Assembly (NCBI GenBank): GCA_021292165.1
Contig: CM037877.1
Location: forward strand, 210,966,715-211,030,714
From: Shinisaurus crocodilurus
Lineage: Eukaryota > Chordata > Lepidosauria > Squamata > Shinisauridae
Reading direction: 5' to 3'
Length of the DNA stretch: 64,000 nucleotides
The notes under the pieces were generated by a model. The model searched no databases. It was not told where the DNA came from and was given only the letters and a program-made list of their open reading frames with translations. Each line of letters starts with the position of its first letter. The stretch's first letter is position 1. Shown in pieces: positions 1 through 10,803 of this stretch. A program made the position numbers and the translations under genes.

Positions 1-669
1 GCATCAGACAAATTAACTCTGCCCACTTAAGAGGAAAGCTACTCCCCTATGTATTAACTTTGGGGGGGGGGGACCTTTAAGTTTATTGTCAATGGGAACT
101 ATTAGCTAGCATGTAAAAGTCAATTATTTCTACTTACTAATGGGACTGAACATTAAAATTTGAGAGTTAAGGTAATCTTTATGGTGGTTTGAGCTCTCCC
201 CAAAGCCAACCATAAAGTTAAGAATGGCTAGGTCAGCTTTCCCCAACCTGATGCTCTCCAGATGTGTTTGACTGCAACTCTCATCATTCCCAGCCAGCAC
301 AGCCCAAGTTGGAGGAAGCTGGGCTGGATGTTGCCCTGATCATTCCTGTCATCTGCAAGATGCTTTAGGACTTTGGCAAATCTCTCTTGGTTTCAGCTGT
401 CTCCTTTTGCAAATGACACACTAGCTTCACCTCATAGTGCAGCAGGGATGGTAACTGACTTAATGGCTGCCAAATGATGTGATCCCATTATGAGGAGGGT
501 CTACACGGATCTCAAAATAAAGTCGGGTTCAACAGTAGCATATTGGCTCAGGTCTCTCAGTGGGTTCATCTTATCTGCTACACTCCAACACAAACAGCCC
601 AGTGTTAACACACAGCATGGCTAACAAGAACAAACAAGACCAGTTATAAATACTAAAGTTCTCACTTAC
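1..669. other. Unassigned non-coding stretch
   Basis: No gene is visible. There is a short poly-G run near 61-73. At about 236-330 there is a decayed piece related to the MITE family with the arm CTCCAGATGTTTTGGAC. The rest is AT-rich unique-looking sequence, plausibly intron or intergenic DNA flanking the exon candidate at 670-783. Confidence 0.4.
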
Positions 670-783
670 TGGTGCATTGCACAGACAGAAATCTTTCAGA
701 CAGTCCCTGGAAATTGCAGGGTTCACTCTCTCCTCCCAATAGTCCTTTATGTTTAATTTCTTCAGATGTTTGCCCACTTCTGG
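670..783 (-). CDS. Candidate internal coding exon, product unknown
   Basis: On the minus strand a 114-bp segment reads as 38 codons (P-E-V-G-K-H-L-K-K-L ... C-L-C-N-A-P) with no stop. It ends in a strong donor, CCA|GTAAGTGAG. It begins after ...AAACACAG, preceded by a pyrimidine-rich tract (about 808-835) with no AG between the tract and the acceptor. An in-frame TAA lies just upstream of the acceptor, so the open frame starts where the splice signal predicts. Both boundaries are phase 0. The peptide is charged and has three Cys near its end; I do not recognise the protein family. No second exon could be tied to it in the window; the CpG island near 15-16 kb is in the right direction to be its promoter. 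This could be a chance open frame with good splice sites. Protein search or RNA data would decide. Confidence 0.42.
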
Positions 784-1272
784 CTGTGTTTACCAGATCA
801 AAGTTCATGGAAAACAGGAGGTGAAGCAGAAAGGTAACTGAGTAACCCAATTACAATGGCTTTCTGGCACCTTCAGGATAGGCTTGCCTTTAGAAAGTTG
901 AACTTTATTTTTTATAAAGCACACCATGTTTTACTGCTGAAGTTCATCTGGCATCAGACTACCCTTTTGACTGTATGACACAGGCATCAAATCAGGCATG
1001 GGAAAAACATAGTGTGACACTCTCAACGACTGCTGCAAAAAGTCTTGGATGCCTTTCCACCAATGCCCAAGTTTGATCTTAGATTGGTCAGTATTAAATG
1101 TGGGGTACTCATAAATGACACACAGAATTGAATTTGTGTGTGTGGATTATGTGAGGGTTCCCCTCCCCTGTCATTCCATTTGCAGCTGGAAATAACTGAA
1201 TAAGATGTGAATCACAAAGGAGGGTTGTTTCATAGTTGCGTATTTGTCACTTGAAAACTGCAGTGTCAAGCA
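784..1272. other. Unassigned non-coding stretch
   Basis: Contains the polypyrimidine tract upstream of the exon candidate, then about 400 bp in which I see no repeat or gene. Confidence 0.4.
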
Positions 1273-1546
1273 ACAGGTGTGTCCTCTTTTACAGAGGACA
1301 ATCCTCTATTTGAAGGGCTGCCAGAGGACTGTCCTCTATTCTGAAAATGTCACTCATTTGAAGGGCTGTTCAGTTGACATCCAGTTTAAAGTTAATTATT
1401 AAAGATAATTATCTATTATAATAATATTTCTAAAAGTGCATTTATATGTATAAATAATCATATGCCAATGTTATGCAAATTAGCATCCTCTTTTTAGTGT
1501 GATGCACTTCCTCTTTTTTGGTGATTCATAAGTGGCCACCCTAAAT
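1273..1546. mobile_element. hAT-like MITE, family TAGGGTGGCC (left end truncated)
   Basis: Shares with the copies at 7656, 34771, 39722, 41008 and 58985 the runs TCCTCTATTTGAAGGGCTG and a terminal GTGGCCACCCT. The left terminus is degraded, so no target-site duplication can be read. The orientation is opposite to the 7656 and 41008 copies. It is AT-rich inside and non-coding. Confidence 0.7.
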
Positions 1547-1680
1547 GGTTTGCATGTGTGAATCAGAAATAACTCCGATTACTTTAGGTTAACAGGGTAG
1601 GATAGGATAACAGGATTGCAGCTTTAACCACACTGTTCATTGGCTGATACAGCACATGCAAGGGTGACGAAAGACAGGAT

Positions 1681-1834
1681 TTCATAGATCCTAGAGTTGG
1701 AGGGGCCTACAAGGCCATCGAGTCCAACCCCCTGCTCAACACAGGAAACTAGAGGAGGGGTCTCCTATCCAAGTAATAACCAGGCCTGACCCTGCTTAGC
1801 TTTCTACGCTCAGACAAGCTGAGCCAGCGTAAGC
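1681..1834 (-). mobile_element. SINE with 5S rRNA head and CR1 tail (5S-SINE copy 1)
   Basis: Minus-strand copy. The head matches the internal control region of 5S rRNA (AAGCTAAGCAGGGTC, then TTACTTGGATAGGAGACC with one change). The tail is the CR1 LINE 3' end (GGGGGTTGGACTCGATGGCC ... TCTATGAA). Type 1 polymerase III promoter elements (A box and C box) are therefore present, and the CR1 tail suggests mobilisation by CR1. It lies about 480 bp from an inverted sister copy. Confidence 0.88.
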
Positions 1835-2310
1835 CACAGGCCTGTTAAAGCAGTGTTGACAAACTTGTTTGCACAGCAATATCAATGCACCGAATAACAT
1901 AACATTCTACTTGGCGGCAGCAGAGAGGAGGCGAGACTGAGGCTCCCTCCATCAGCTTGTGTGGGACAAGCTGCAATTTCTCCCCTCCACACATCCCAGA
2001 ACGGTCTGCTTCAGTGACCATTCCATGGCATCTGGTCATTATATAACATCATTATGTAACAGTATGAAAGATTGGTACCTCAATTTGCTTGTTTTCCTCT
2101 TCCCAGACCATTCCTTTTGCATTCACGTCTTAGATGGCAAACCATTATTTTAAACTGTATTTTATTGGATTGTACATCACTCAGAGTGGCCGGTTGTCTG
2201 GCCAGATGGGCGATTCATAAATATAATAAATAAATAAATAATTTTAAACTGTTAACTGCCTTGACAGAAGAAGAAAAAAAGATCTATAAAAAATAAAGAA
2301 AGTGAGAGAG
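1835..2310. other. Spacer with a LINE 3' tail fragment
   Basis: Between two 5S-SINE copies in opposite orientation. At about 2125-2240 it holds a plus-strand LINE 3' end (TGGCCAGATGGGCGATT followed by an ATAA repeat tail). The same tail is found at 10345 (minus), 40060 (minus) and 43795 (plus). Confidence 0.5.
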
Positions 2311-2311
2311 T

Positions 2312-2467
2312 GACGCTGGCTCAGCTTGTCTGAGCGTGGAAAGCTAAGCAGGGTCAGGCCTGGTTATTACTTGGATGGGAGACCCCTCCTCTAGTTTCCT
2401 GCATTAAGCAGGGGGTTGGACTCGATAGCCTTGTAGGCTCCTTCCAACTCTGTGATCTATGAAATCT
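2312..2467 (+). mobile_element. 5S-SINE copy 2
   Basis: Full-looking copy: a 5S-derived head with A box AAGCTAAGCAGGGTC and C box ACTTGGATGGGAGACC, a short linker (CCTCCTCTAGTTTCCTGC), then the CR1 3' end with TCTATGAA tail. About 155 bp, close in length to copies 1 and 4. Confidence 0.9.
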
Positions 2468-2799
2468 ACCTGTCCCAAGGAGCTTACAATCTTTCTTTCT
2501 TTTTTTTAAAGTAGGGAAGAAATCACAGGGAGGGGAAGAGAAGTAGGAAGGGATGAAGTATGGCTAACAACAGATGAATATGAGCAAATTCAGTTACATG
2601 TAGTTAGACTTTGCTTCAGCTGAGGTAGAGACTAAGGGGTTAAGTCAAAGGCTTCATGGACAAGTCAGGTTTTGGAGAAAGAGAGAAGTAGCATCATGTA
2701 GGTATTCTGGCAGGGATGTAACCAGGGTAGATGAGAGATTCAGCTGAGGCAATTCATCTATTGAAAATGGAGTGTGCACCAGCAGTGCCTTTTGCATTT
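2468..2799. other. Unassigned non-coding stretch
   Basis: About 330 bp with no gene and no repeat that I recognise. Confidence 0.35.
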
Positions 2800-3009
2800 C
2801 TATTTATTTGTTACGTTTATATCCCACATTTTCCTTGCCCAAGGTGGCGTGCATAATCCTCGTCCTCTCCTCACGACAACCCTGTGAGACAGGTTACATT
2901 GAGAGTCAATGACTGGTCCAAAGTCACCCAGTGACCTTCACGGCCAGCTGAGGACTAGAACCCAGGTCTCCCCAGTCCACACTCTAACCACTATACCACA
3001 AGGGCTCTC
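2800..3009 (-). mobile_element. tRNA-derived SINE (Sauria-type), diverged
   Basis: Reverse complement of the SINE seen at 8316 and 21806: it starts with the 3' tail (TTTATATCCCACATTTTCC) and ends with the reverse of the tRNA-like head (CTCTAACCACTATACCACA). More diverged than the other copies. Confidence 0.8.
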
Positions 3010-5525
3010 CAATGCTTAGAATTTTAACTTGCTCCTGTTTGTCCCTCTTTGCTTTGGATCTACTGATAGAGGTGAAGACTAGGGCCCAGAGCCAAAGAAC
3101 TAAGCAACTAGTTCTCTGTGCTCAATGGGTTTTGGTTTTGTGCTTCTCTAACAGGGACTCCCATGCTATACATCAGATATTCACATTTTGAGAGACAATA
3201 CTGTATGCTTGTATATATGTATCCCAACATCTTATACTGTAGTTTTCCTGTTGTAGCTGCTTTGGGAGCCTCTTTGAACTGAAAAGTGAGGAATAAGCAT
3301 ACTAAATTACTATTAAATAAATAAAAAGCAAAGCTATAGTCAGGGTTGTGAAATGATGTACATTTCCCAGTGCTTATGGGATTCACCTATTGCATCTACA
3401 GAAACAATAGCAGTTTTCTGAATTATCGCTATCAGGTGTGCAGACTAAATCCACAGAAGGTTATGATAAAAAAGAAAAGAAAAAGAAAAAAAATGTTAGT
3501 GTGGGGGAGAGATGCAAATTATATGTACTGGGCTCAGAAAATCTTATGTGTGACCCCAACATCATGTCAATGCATAACACATTTCAGTAGAGCCCGCTTG
3601 CAAGTTCAGGTTAAGTGTTCAGAGAAATCAAGTATATGTCTCTAGGTAGTTCATGCCCAGTTCTCATCTGTGAAACACAACACATCAGTTACCAGATTAA
3701 CAAGGCGATGTAAGGCTTTCATGTGAAACGCCAGCCCACCCCTTTGACTAGTCTGTCAGTAGAGTGGGGAACAATGATGAATAGCTTTTGAAGGACAGAG
3801 ACATTGTTCACAAAAATCAAAAAGAGATGAAAAGGGTCTTGTTGCATCATCATCATCATTATCATCATCATCCCCTCCAGGGACACAGCTAGAATATTAT
3901 GCTTCAATCAAGTAACCCTCATGACATGATGCAGGGAAAATGTATGGGGTACCTGTGCCTACAGTTATATGGTACCCATCTACAGCTGAGGTCCTGCGTA
4001 TCCTTTGCACATAAACTGTACTCCTTGGTCTTCTCTGAAAACCCAGCTGACAACAGTGGTCCAGTTAGGCAACTGTAAATTCTGGACTTAATGGTATAAG
4101 TTGGCAACCCCATGGACAGCCAATACACTGGCAGCTTTGGGGGCATGCCAGTAGTGATAGCTGAGTTGCAACAAAGAAAATAGCAACACTACTTCGGAAG
4201 TAAATTCCAGTACTATGCAGGACTCAACCGCTATTCATCATTGGATCAGCAAAGAAAAATGTCTTGAGGATAACAACCTTGAGAGAACCATTTTACAGAG
4301 GGAGGAGAAAGGAGGAGGAGTCTTTCCACCTACTAGAATACCAAACATTGGTCCCTGTTAGTTCTCAAAGATAGTGCATAGGTAGAATTAGGATTCAGTG
4401 ATAAAGCAGCATCTACTTAATTTAAAGATATCTTGCTTGCTAACTAAGGATCGTATATCATCAGTATCACAGCAGTGAGACCTGGTGTTGATCTTAAACC
4501 AGTTTGGCATCTGAAGTTCCAAAACTTAAGGGGGTTAAAATCTAAGATGAAGGCATTCAGTGATGCACATTAACCTGCTGGCAATACCAGTATGGAAGAT
4601 CTTGCCACAGTGACAGAGGGGCGGGGGGATGAGTCACAACCACATAGTTCGATAAACTTCCATATTTTAAGTGTAAATGAACTTTTGGAATGTCAACATT
4701 CCATTTTCAGAAGCTGTCATATACAATTCCAGATTCCACTGCAGTCCTCCTCACTACAATCCTGTCAGAATCTAGTGGCTTAGAAAGTCTACTAAGAGAT
4801 CACACCATAAATCATTGAAGCAGGGCAGGCAGAGCTCCTGTGGTTCATTGAAGTCTGCATGATTAACCCTACGGCTTGTTCAAGTCACCAGAGCAGGTGA
4901 TTCTGACTGTAAACAGCTGGAGCAAAGACTGGCGTCCAGAGCAGGGAAAGTCAATGCCATATCTCATAGAAGAAGCTGCTTCTCCTTGATGCTCTTAGTC
5001 TTGAGAAATAGACTTTTATGACCAGATTGCAGCCACACCACAGCCCTGAAGAGATGTTTTTATGGAGTGCTGGCAGGCCTGGCACCTGCTTGCTGGAGAA
5101 CATATTCCAGTCCCCACTCTGTCTCCCCAACCAAAACAAAACCTGCTATTTGAGCTGTGTTCCTTCTATTCCATTTCTTATTTTCCCAAGGCCTGCCTTC
5201 TCTCATATTCAGACTGGCAAAATGTTAAAATAAATATTTTCAAACTGAACACAGGAACTGATTTCTATTTGGACAGCGGGGGAGGGAACCAAAGGTGCCA
5301 CAAGTTCAAAGGACCTCCTAGGAACTAGCAGAGGAGAGAAGAACAATTTCAAGAATACAACAATTTCTTGTGCCATTCCATAGAACCAGGAATTTAGCTT
5401 CATCACAAAGACATCCAAAACCTCACAGCTTAGAAATCTTTCCCAGCCCCAAACTAGGCCTCATGTAACAAAAGCATGTGCCACCGCACTAGGGTTCCTA
5501 CAGAACATCTCACAGTCACCTTGTA
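3010..5525. other. Long stretch without recognisable genes
   Basis: Contains an ATC-rich microsatellite at about 3847-3872 and an A-rich patch near 3470-3495. Otherwise I see unique-looking sequence. The open frames here are short, overlap on both strands and have no recognisable domain or splice context. Confidence 0.4.
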
Positions 5526-5835
5526 GGGATGTACAGATTTTGTAAATCCATTCCATCTGTGTTTTGCAGAGCATCAGATGTCTTTTGTTCCATTGTCCGC
5601 TCATTGACAGAATTGGGAGATTGGGGGGGCAGGGGGGGATGTATGAGAATTTCATTCCACTTGCACAAATGCTCATTTGCAACTCCCCTTGGAAGTTTAA
5701 AAAAAAAAAGTTAGTCTGAAAGTCCATGGAATCTGTGCAACGCAGAAAAAATCAATCCGCTGCAGAATCTGTAGACTGGATCAATAGAAATCCAAACTCA
5801 TTTGAATCCATTGCCAATTTCTCTGATATCCCTAC
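5526..5835. mobile_element. Possible inverted-repeat DNA element
   Basis: Begins TAGGGATGTACAGATTTTG and ends CTCTGATATCCCTA, so the outer bases are inverted repeats. A related sequence in inverse orientation starts at 30959 (TAGGGATGTTGCGGAAATCC with GATTTCTATGAAGCC inside). No clean target-site duplication and no coding remnant were found. Confidence 0.4.
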
Positions 5836-6311
5836 CACTGTGTCTACATGTTTCCTCCTAAGTTGTTTGTACATACTTAGCTCTTGTGTATTCCAGTTTA
5901 AATAAAAGCAACTACCAAGCAACTTTTCCATTTTAATACACAGTCATCCTACAGGCCTTTTTCCCACTGAGGGGGGATACTCATTCTATACTTGGGTCCT
6001 TATTGAGGAACATATCCACTTATTCAATTTCTGATCAGCTGGTATCTGACTAGAGATCTAGTCATGACGGGAACTAACAACCAGTAAGAAGGCTGACCTA
6101 AATCTATATCTACCTCGACTTATGGGGTGGGGGGAGGTACATAAATAAAATCAGTGCATCAGTACAGCAAGAGAGATTAGACATCTTATGGACAAAGTTG
6201 TCCTTGAAAATACTATACAGAGAAATCAAAAGTAAATCAACAGTTAAAGGTGGGTCTCTACAGAAAGTGACATTTTGAATGTTTACTATTTTAATATTGA
6301 AACAAAATTTT

Positions 6312-6402
6312 CTGGTACCTGAAAGACTCAACAAAGTAATTACAGCATAAGCTTTTGTGGACTAGAGCCCACTTCATTAGATGTGCGGGGTGTGATGCTC
6401 AG
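6312..6402 (+). repeat. Dispersed reptile repeat (AGCATAAGCTTTTGTGGACT type)
   Basis: Contains CATAAGCTTTTGTGGACTAG and CCCACTTCATTAGATG, a motif pair repeated (diverged) at 16340-16415 and in minus orientation at 7430-7530. The family is not assigned. Confidence 0.5.
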
Positions 6403-6415
6403 TTGTAGATATTGA

Positions 6416-6762
6416 CCTGGTTTACATGATCACCTCGGCTTAGACAAGCCACAGTGGTTTGTTTAAGCCGCAGAGCATGCCGGCACCATTTGCCTAATTA
6501 TCCACTGGGCACAGCTTGTCATGTTGTCTGAACCTGGGTGGCATGGCTTGTTAGAGCGGGATACAACCCTCAAATAACCCAACAACAACCCATGGGTTAT
6601 TTGAGGGTTGTTTACTCCTCCAACAAGTCATGCCACCTGGGTTCAGATGACATGACAAGCTGCACCTGGGCGGGTAATTAGACAAATGGCACCCAGCATG
6701 CACTGTGGCTTAAACAAGCCATCATGGCTTGTTTAAGCCACAGTGATTGTGCAAACTGGTTG
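6416..6762. mobile_element. Foldback DNA element with about 165-bp arms
   Basis: Almost the whole element is an inverted repeat. The left arm (CCTGGTTTACATGATCAC ... ACAACCCTCAAATAACCCA) pairs with the right arm (TGGGTTATTTGAGGGTTGT ... GTGATTGTGCAAACTGG), leaving only a short centre. A related shorter foldback sits at about 17530-17853 inside a hAT-like element, and a related piece lies at about 36370-36460. It is non-coding and could form a large cruciform or hairpin RNA. Confidence 0.75.
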
Positions 6763-6815
6763 AACGTGTGTGCAGACTGGAAACCGTGGAGTCAAATGGC
6801 AATTAAATGCAAGTA

Positions 6816-7074
6816 CAGTAATACCTTGGATTGCAAGTAACTTGGTCTGAGAGCGTTTTGCAAGGCAAGCAAATTTTTAAAATAAATTCTGACTTGATAA
6901 ACAAGCGACGTCTTGCAATACAAGTGTAGGGATGTAACTGCTCGCCTCAAGTGGGCGTAGCGGGCCGAAATCGGCCCCGCTCATGTCCGCCAGAGACTCG
7001 CTTTGATATAAGAGTGTTTTGGATTACAAGCATGGTTCTGGAACGAATTATGCTTGCAATCCAAGGTATTACTG
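6816..7074. mobile_element. Tigger/pogo-like MITE copy 1
   Basis: Termini CAGTAATACCTTGGATTGCA and TGCAATCCAAGGTATTACTG are perfect inverted repeats at their outer ends, flanked by TA on both sides, the target-site duplication of Tc1/mariner/pogo elements. 259 bp. The middle third (CpG-rich, about 6935-7000) is absent from the second copy at 55956. No transposase. Confidence 0.85.
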
Positions 7075-7129
7075 TAGTCTAGTTTGTGATGCTTCAGTAT
7101 GTGACACTTTAAAGAGATGCAGTGCTATC

Positions 7130-7215
7130 CTAAGCATATGTACTCAGACCTAAGTCCCACCGAGTTCAGTAAAGCTTGCTCCCTTGGAAGGCTGCACTTC
7201 CACTCCATTGGAAGT
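7130..7215. repeat. Fragment of ACTCAGAAGTAAGTCCCA repeat family
   Basis: Diverged copy of a small dispersed element best preserved at 24860-24943. The core is an interrupted palindrome around TTCAGTAAAGCTTGCTCCC. A second inverted piece (GGCTGCACTTCCACTCCATT / GGAAGTGCAGCC) follows. Confidence 0.4.
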
Positions 7216-7399
7216 GCAGCCTAGATGTACACAAAATAGGTACAGTGACCATTCAGAATGCAAGATACTCCTGTTGTGAATGGTCACTGTGCTTGCTTTG
7301 CATATGCTTTATTAAAATTTAATTGCCACAGACTGTACTTTTTGCATTTCATTGCCATTTAACCCCACTGCTTACAATTTTTCCACTACGTACACTCAT

Positions 7400-7530
7400 G
7401 TACACACACACACACACACCTGCCAATTGAGGATGAAGACTCTAGTCTGCAAAAGCATATGACATAAATCAAATTGTTGGTTTTCAAAGGTGCCGCCAGA
7501 CTCTTTGCAGTTTTTGTTGCAACAGACTAA
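7400..7530 (-). repeat. CA microsatellite and dispersed repeat, minus copy
   Basis: A short CA repeat (about 7403-7418) is followed by the reverse complement of the repeat noted at 6312 (AGTCTGCAAAAGCATATG ... TTTTGTTGCAACAGACTAAC). Confidence 0.5.
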
Positions 7531-7655
7531 CACAGCAACCTCTCTGGAAAGTGTATGGCTGTTTTTCAGTCTTGCCCTCAAGAGAAACCCATGTAGACTT
7601 GAGCTAAGAGGAAAGTCTCATTGACCCATATGGGTCAACAGATTAGACTCCCAGG

Positions 7656-8010
7656 TAGGGTGGACACTTGTGAATTGCCAGAAAAGGACACTCATTTGCA
7701 TAAAATTTGCATATTGTATTTATATGTATAGATGGGACACTTAGAAATAAGTATTAAAATTTAAATAGGAATACAGTACTTCTCACCATGATCAGGTGAC
7801 CTGTGTGCCTTGCTCAGCCTGCTGTCCAGGTGCTAACGGTTGCTGGGCAGCTTCAAGGCCCAGCTCTTCCTTCTGATGTTCTTTATCTTTATACCAGACT
7901 TGAACTGGACGGCCCTTCAAAGAGAGGATGCCTTCAAAATAGAGGACAGCCCTCTGGCAGCCCTTAAAATAGAGGACTGTCCTCTGTACAGAGGACACAT
8001 GGCTACCCTA
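7656..8010. mobile_element. hAT-like MITE, family TAGGGTGGCC, intact copy
   Basis: 355 bp with terminal inverted repeats TAGGGTGG ... CTACCCTA and an 8-bp target-site duplication with one mismatch (CTCCCAGG at 7648-7655, TTCCCAGG at 8011-8018). TIR plus 8-bp duplication point to the hAT superfamily. No transposase. Contains direct repeats of the AGAGGACAGCCCTCTGG type near the right end. Confidence 0.82.
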
Positions 8011-8179
8011 TTCCCAGGCAGGATTGAATTAGTAATAATGCACTGCATGAAACATACCAAGTTCAGCCACTGCAGATCTCTGGAGTAGTGAAGACAGATG
8101 ATACTATCAAGAAAGGAAACTGAGCCTTCCAGTTGTTTGGTAACCTTTTCATCTTCCAAATTAAACGTTTATGTTAGGA

Positions 8180-8238
8180 CAGTGTTCTCCAACCTTGGGT
8201 CCCCAGATGTTTTTGGCCTACAAGGTTGGAGAACACTG
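8180..8238. mobile_element. Tiny hAT-like MITE, family CAGTGTTCTCCAACCTTG (59 bp)
   Basis: Ends CAGTGTTCTCCAACCTTG and CAAGGTTGGAGAACACTG are perfect 18-bp inverted repeats. An exact 8-bp duplication TGTTAGGA flanks it on both sides. It is the shortest of four copies (also 26262, 44949, 51961), all with perfect 8-bp duplications. Confidence 0.93.
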
Positions 8239-8315
8239 TGTTAGGATGTCTGAATTTTGATATTTGCCTAATAACAACACGTAACATATAAAGCTGTATT
8301 GTTAACTTAGGCATC

Positions 8316-8555
8316 AGAGCCAGTGTGGTGTAGTGGTTAGTGTGCTGGACCGGGACTCAGGAGATCTGGATTCTAGTCCCCACTCAGCCATGAAACTCAC
8401 TGGGTGACTTTGGGCCAGTCACTTGACTCTCAGTCTAACCTACCTCTCAAGGTTGTGAGGATAAAATGGGGAAGAGGAGGCTCATGTAAGCCGCCTTGGG
8501 TTTCTTGCAGGAAAAAAGGCGGGATATAAATATAATAATAAATAAAAATAGATAA
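8316..8555 (+). mobile_element. tRNA-derived SINE (Sauria-type)
   Basis: The head AGAGCCAGTGTGGTGTAGTGG holds the polymerase III A box and TCTAGTCCCC the B box region. The body CTCACTGGGTGACTTTGGGC is shared with copies at 2800, 21806 and 44206. The tail is GGCGGGATATAAATATAATA with an ATAA-rich end, matching a LINE 3' end. Confidence 0.9.
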
Positions 8556-8792
8556 AATTGCAACAGTAAGAAAGCAAAGAAAAAATCATTCACTTGTTTG
8601 CAAGTAAGGGATTTTGATAAATAAACCATTGTAGTAGTGACTACTGTTGCTTTAAAACCATGACTCATAAAAAGAGCTCCTCTGTGTGTACCACAGGAGT
8701 GGCTGGCTCTACATGCTATTTATGTCACAGGAGTGTGTTTATAGCAGACAGAAACTGAGTGTACCTTCTAGCCAAAGTTTTAGCTACATTAT

Positions 8793-9747
8793 TGTGGAGG
8801 AAGGGGGGCTCGCTGACCTGCCACAACCCACCCTTACCTACCCAAAAGACCCCCAGAGATCTCAAGGTGCCAGCCTGCCAGCCTCAGCTCTGCAATCCTA
8901 CTTGAATCTCTGCCAGGGACTTGCCCTTGACTATAACCTGGATTTAGCTGAAACCACAGAGCAACCACAAACACCATGTGGGGTAAAAACCAAGAAGGTT
9001 TATTCAGGTAGCATATTACAACAAAAGGTGGGAAATGAGGGAAGACACAAAATAGAGAGACGCTTTGGTACAAACAATAGAGCTACAAAACAATAAAAGC
9101 TGATTCCTTATATCTCCCAGGCACTCACCAGTTACCTGGGGGTCCGTCTGCTTCAGGGCTTACCTCAGCCTGGCCCTGTCACACGAGGAGACCACCACAC
9201 CCACCCTAAGGTCTGGGGTGGGTGGCCCTCTTCAGGGTTTGCCTTAGCCACAACCCTACGACAAGAGGAGACCACCGCACCCACCCTAAGGTCCAGGGTG
9301 GGTGGCCCTCTTCCGGGCTTGCCTTAGCCACAGCCCTCATTCAGCTTTGTTCACTGGGAGCCCCCCAGGGTTGGTGGCGGAGGCCTGACCGGAGTCATGA
9401 ACCTGCTTGCAGCTTGCTGCCTAACGACCAACAACACCCAGCAGCCACAGCCCTTGGCAATATAGCTCTTCCCCCCTCCCCTCCTCCTTTCTGTAGCTCT
9501 GCTGCCTCTAGCCAATCAGGATGAACTTCACCTGGTCAGGCAGGGGAGGGATGACTCATGACTTACCGGGCCTGAACCACATTTGCATATGAAAGCCGGG
9601 TCACTGTAGACTAGACCAGCTTTTCAGGTGCCATGGTTTATCAGATTCGCCTCCTCCCAGCCTCCAGCCGGGACCACCTGGTTTACATATGAGGAGGGGT
9701 GAGTGTGAGTGTGTGTGTAGGAACCCCCAGAGGCTCTTTTCTCCACA
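8793..9747 (-). mobile_element. Solo LTR, family LTR-A, copy 1
   Basis: 955 bp, bounded by TGTGGAG ... CTCCACA inverted ends. The flanks are ATTAT and CTTAT, a 5-bp target-site duplication with one mismatch. The polyadenylation signal AATAAA (minus strand, 8999-9004) lies about 205 bp from the 3' end. Two other copies occur in the window (3' LTR at 33791-34689, solo at 54384-55332). This copy has an internal duplication of about 80 bp (GAGGAGACCACC blocks at about 9185 and 9265). No internal genes remain on either side, as expected after LTR-LTR recombination. Open frames inside are not genes. Confidence 0.88.
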
Positions 9748-10344
9748 CTTATAAACTTCATTCATGTGTGAAAACCATTCCATTAATAAGATTGTTGATA
9801 AGCGGGCCTTCTGTAAACACATGCTATCAAGGGTTTTAATATTCCAAATCAAGAACTCAAATACAGCAATCAGAAAATGCAAATTTTGTGCCAGAAGTAA
9901 ATTGTGAAATAGTCATATGATGGAAGGTGCAGCATATCTTATTCTGGTGCAAGATTTGAAATCTTGCCAATTTAGAAATTTAGCAGACAATAGGACTGGC
10001 TAAGTGGGAAGCAAATGAGCAATGGTTGCCTGAATCAATGGCAAGGGGAAATGGAGTCTGTGAGGCAGAGAAGGAATCTCCAGCCATTGGAAACAGCACC
10101 GCCACTTCCGCCACTTCTTTTTTTGTTAACTGTTAACCAACACTGCCCACAAGCATGAGAGAAGGCAACTTTTTATTTAAGTGGAAGTCAAGGTCTGCCA
10201 GTGTCTGGTGAAGGCATTGCCTTACATACTAGATAGCCATGTCCTGCTAGTCACTGCACTATAGAAACTATTCAGGTTCCTGACCCTCCACTGTAATTTT
10301 AAATATTTATATCCTACTTTTTCCAGATCAGGAGCTGGTCAAAC
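9748..10344. other. Unassigned non-coding stretch
   Basis: No gene or clear repeat seen. Confidence 0.35.
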
Positions 10345-10600
10345 ATTTATTTATTTATTTATTGCATTTATTTATCGCCCATCTGGCCAGCAAACCGGCC
10401 ACCCTGGGCAATGTACATAAGATAAAAACAGAATAAAATACATTAAAACAGTATAAAATTTTAAAATCTTAGCCCACCCCATATTCCCGCCTGAACAGCC
10501 AAGTTTTTAGTGAGCGGCGGAAGCTCAGCAGAGATAATAACCATCAGACACAATAACCAAGAGCAATAATTGAAGAGGGGGGCCCAAAGAGCCCATGAAT
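10345..10600 (-). mobile_element. LINE 3' end fragment, minus strand
   Basis: Starts with an ATTT repeat tail, then ATCGCCCATCTGGCCAGC, the reverse of the tail seen at 2200 and 43810. The rest reads as decayed 3' untranslated LINE sequence. Exact family unclear (L2-like by tail). Confidence 0.55.
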
Positions 10601-10699
10601 AAATTGCACAGCAAATAAAATAACCCAAAGGAGGAAAGAGGACAAAACTCTAAAGGATAGAAGCCAAAGTCAGCCTACTGAAATGAAAAGGTGTTCAGA

Positions 10700-10803
10700 T
10701 CTTGGATGGGAGACCCCTCCTCTAGTTTCCTGCATTGAGCAGGGGGTTGGACTAGATAGCCTTGTAGGCTCCTTCCAAGGCTATGATCTATGAAATCTAT
10801 GAA
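10700..10803 (+). mobile_element. 5S-SINE copy 3, 5' truncated
   Basis: Begins at the 5S C-box segment CTTGGATGGGAGACC and continues through the linker and CR1 tail. The 5' 5S region is missing, the usual result of incomplete reverse transcription. Confidence 0.85.

Noticed and set aside
2312..2420. Possible functional 5S rRNA gene
   Set aside because: Only the internal promoter half matches 5S rRNA, the 3' part is CR1 sequence, and several copies exist, so it is a SINE.
8316..8400. Possible functional tRNA gene
   Set aside because: A and B boxes are present, but the sequence does not fold into a full tRNA and continues into a SINE body repeated four times.
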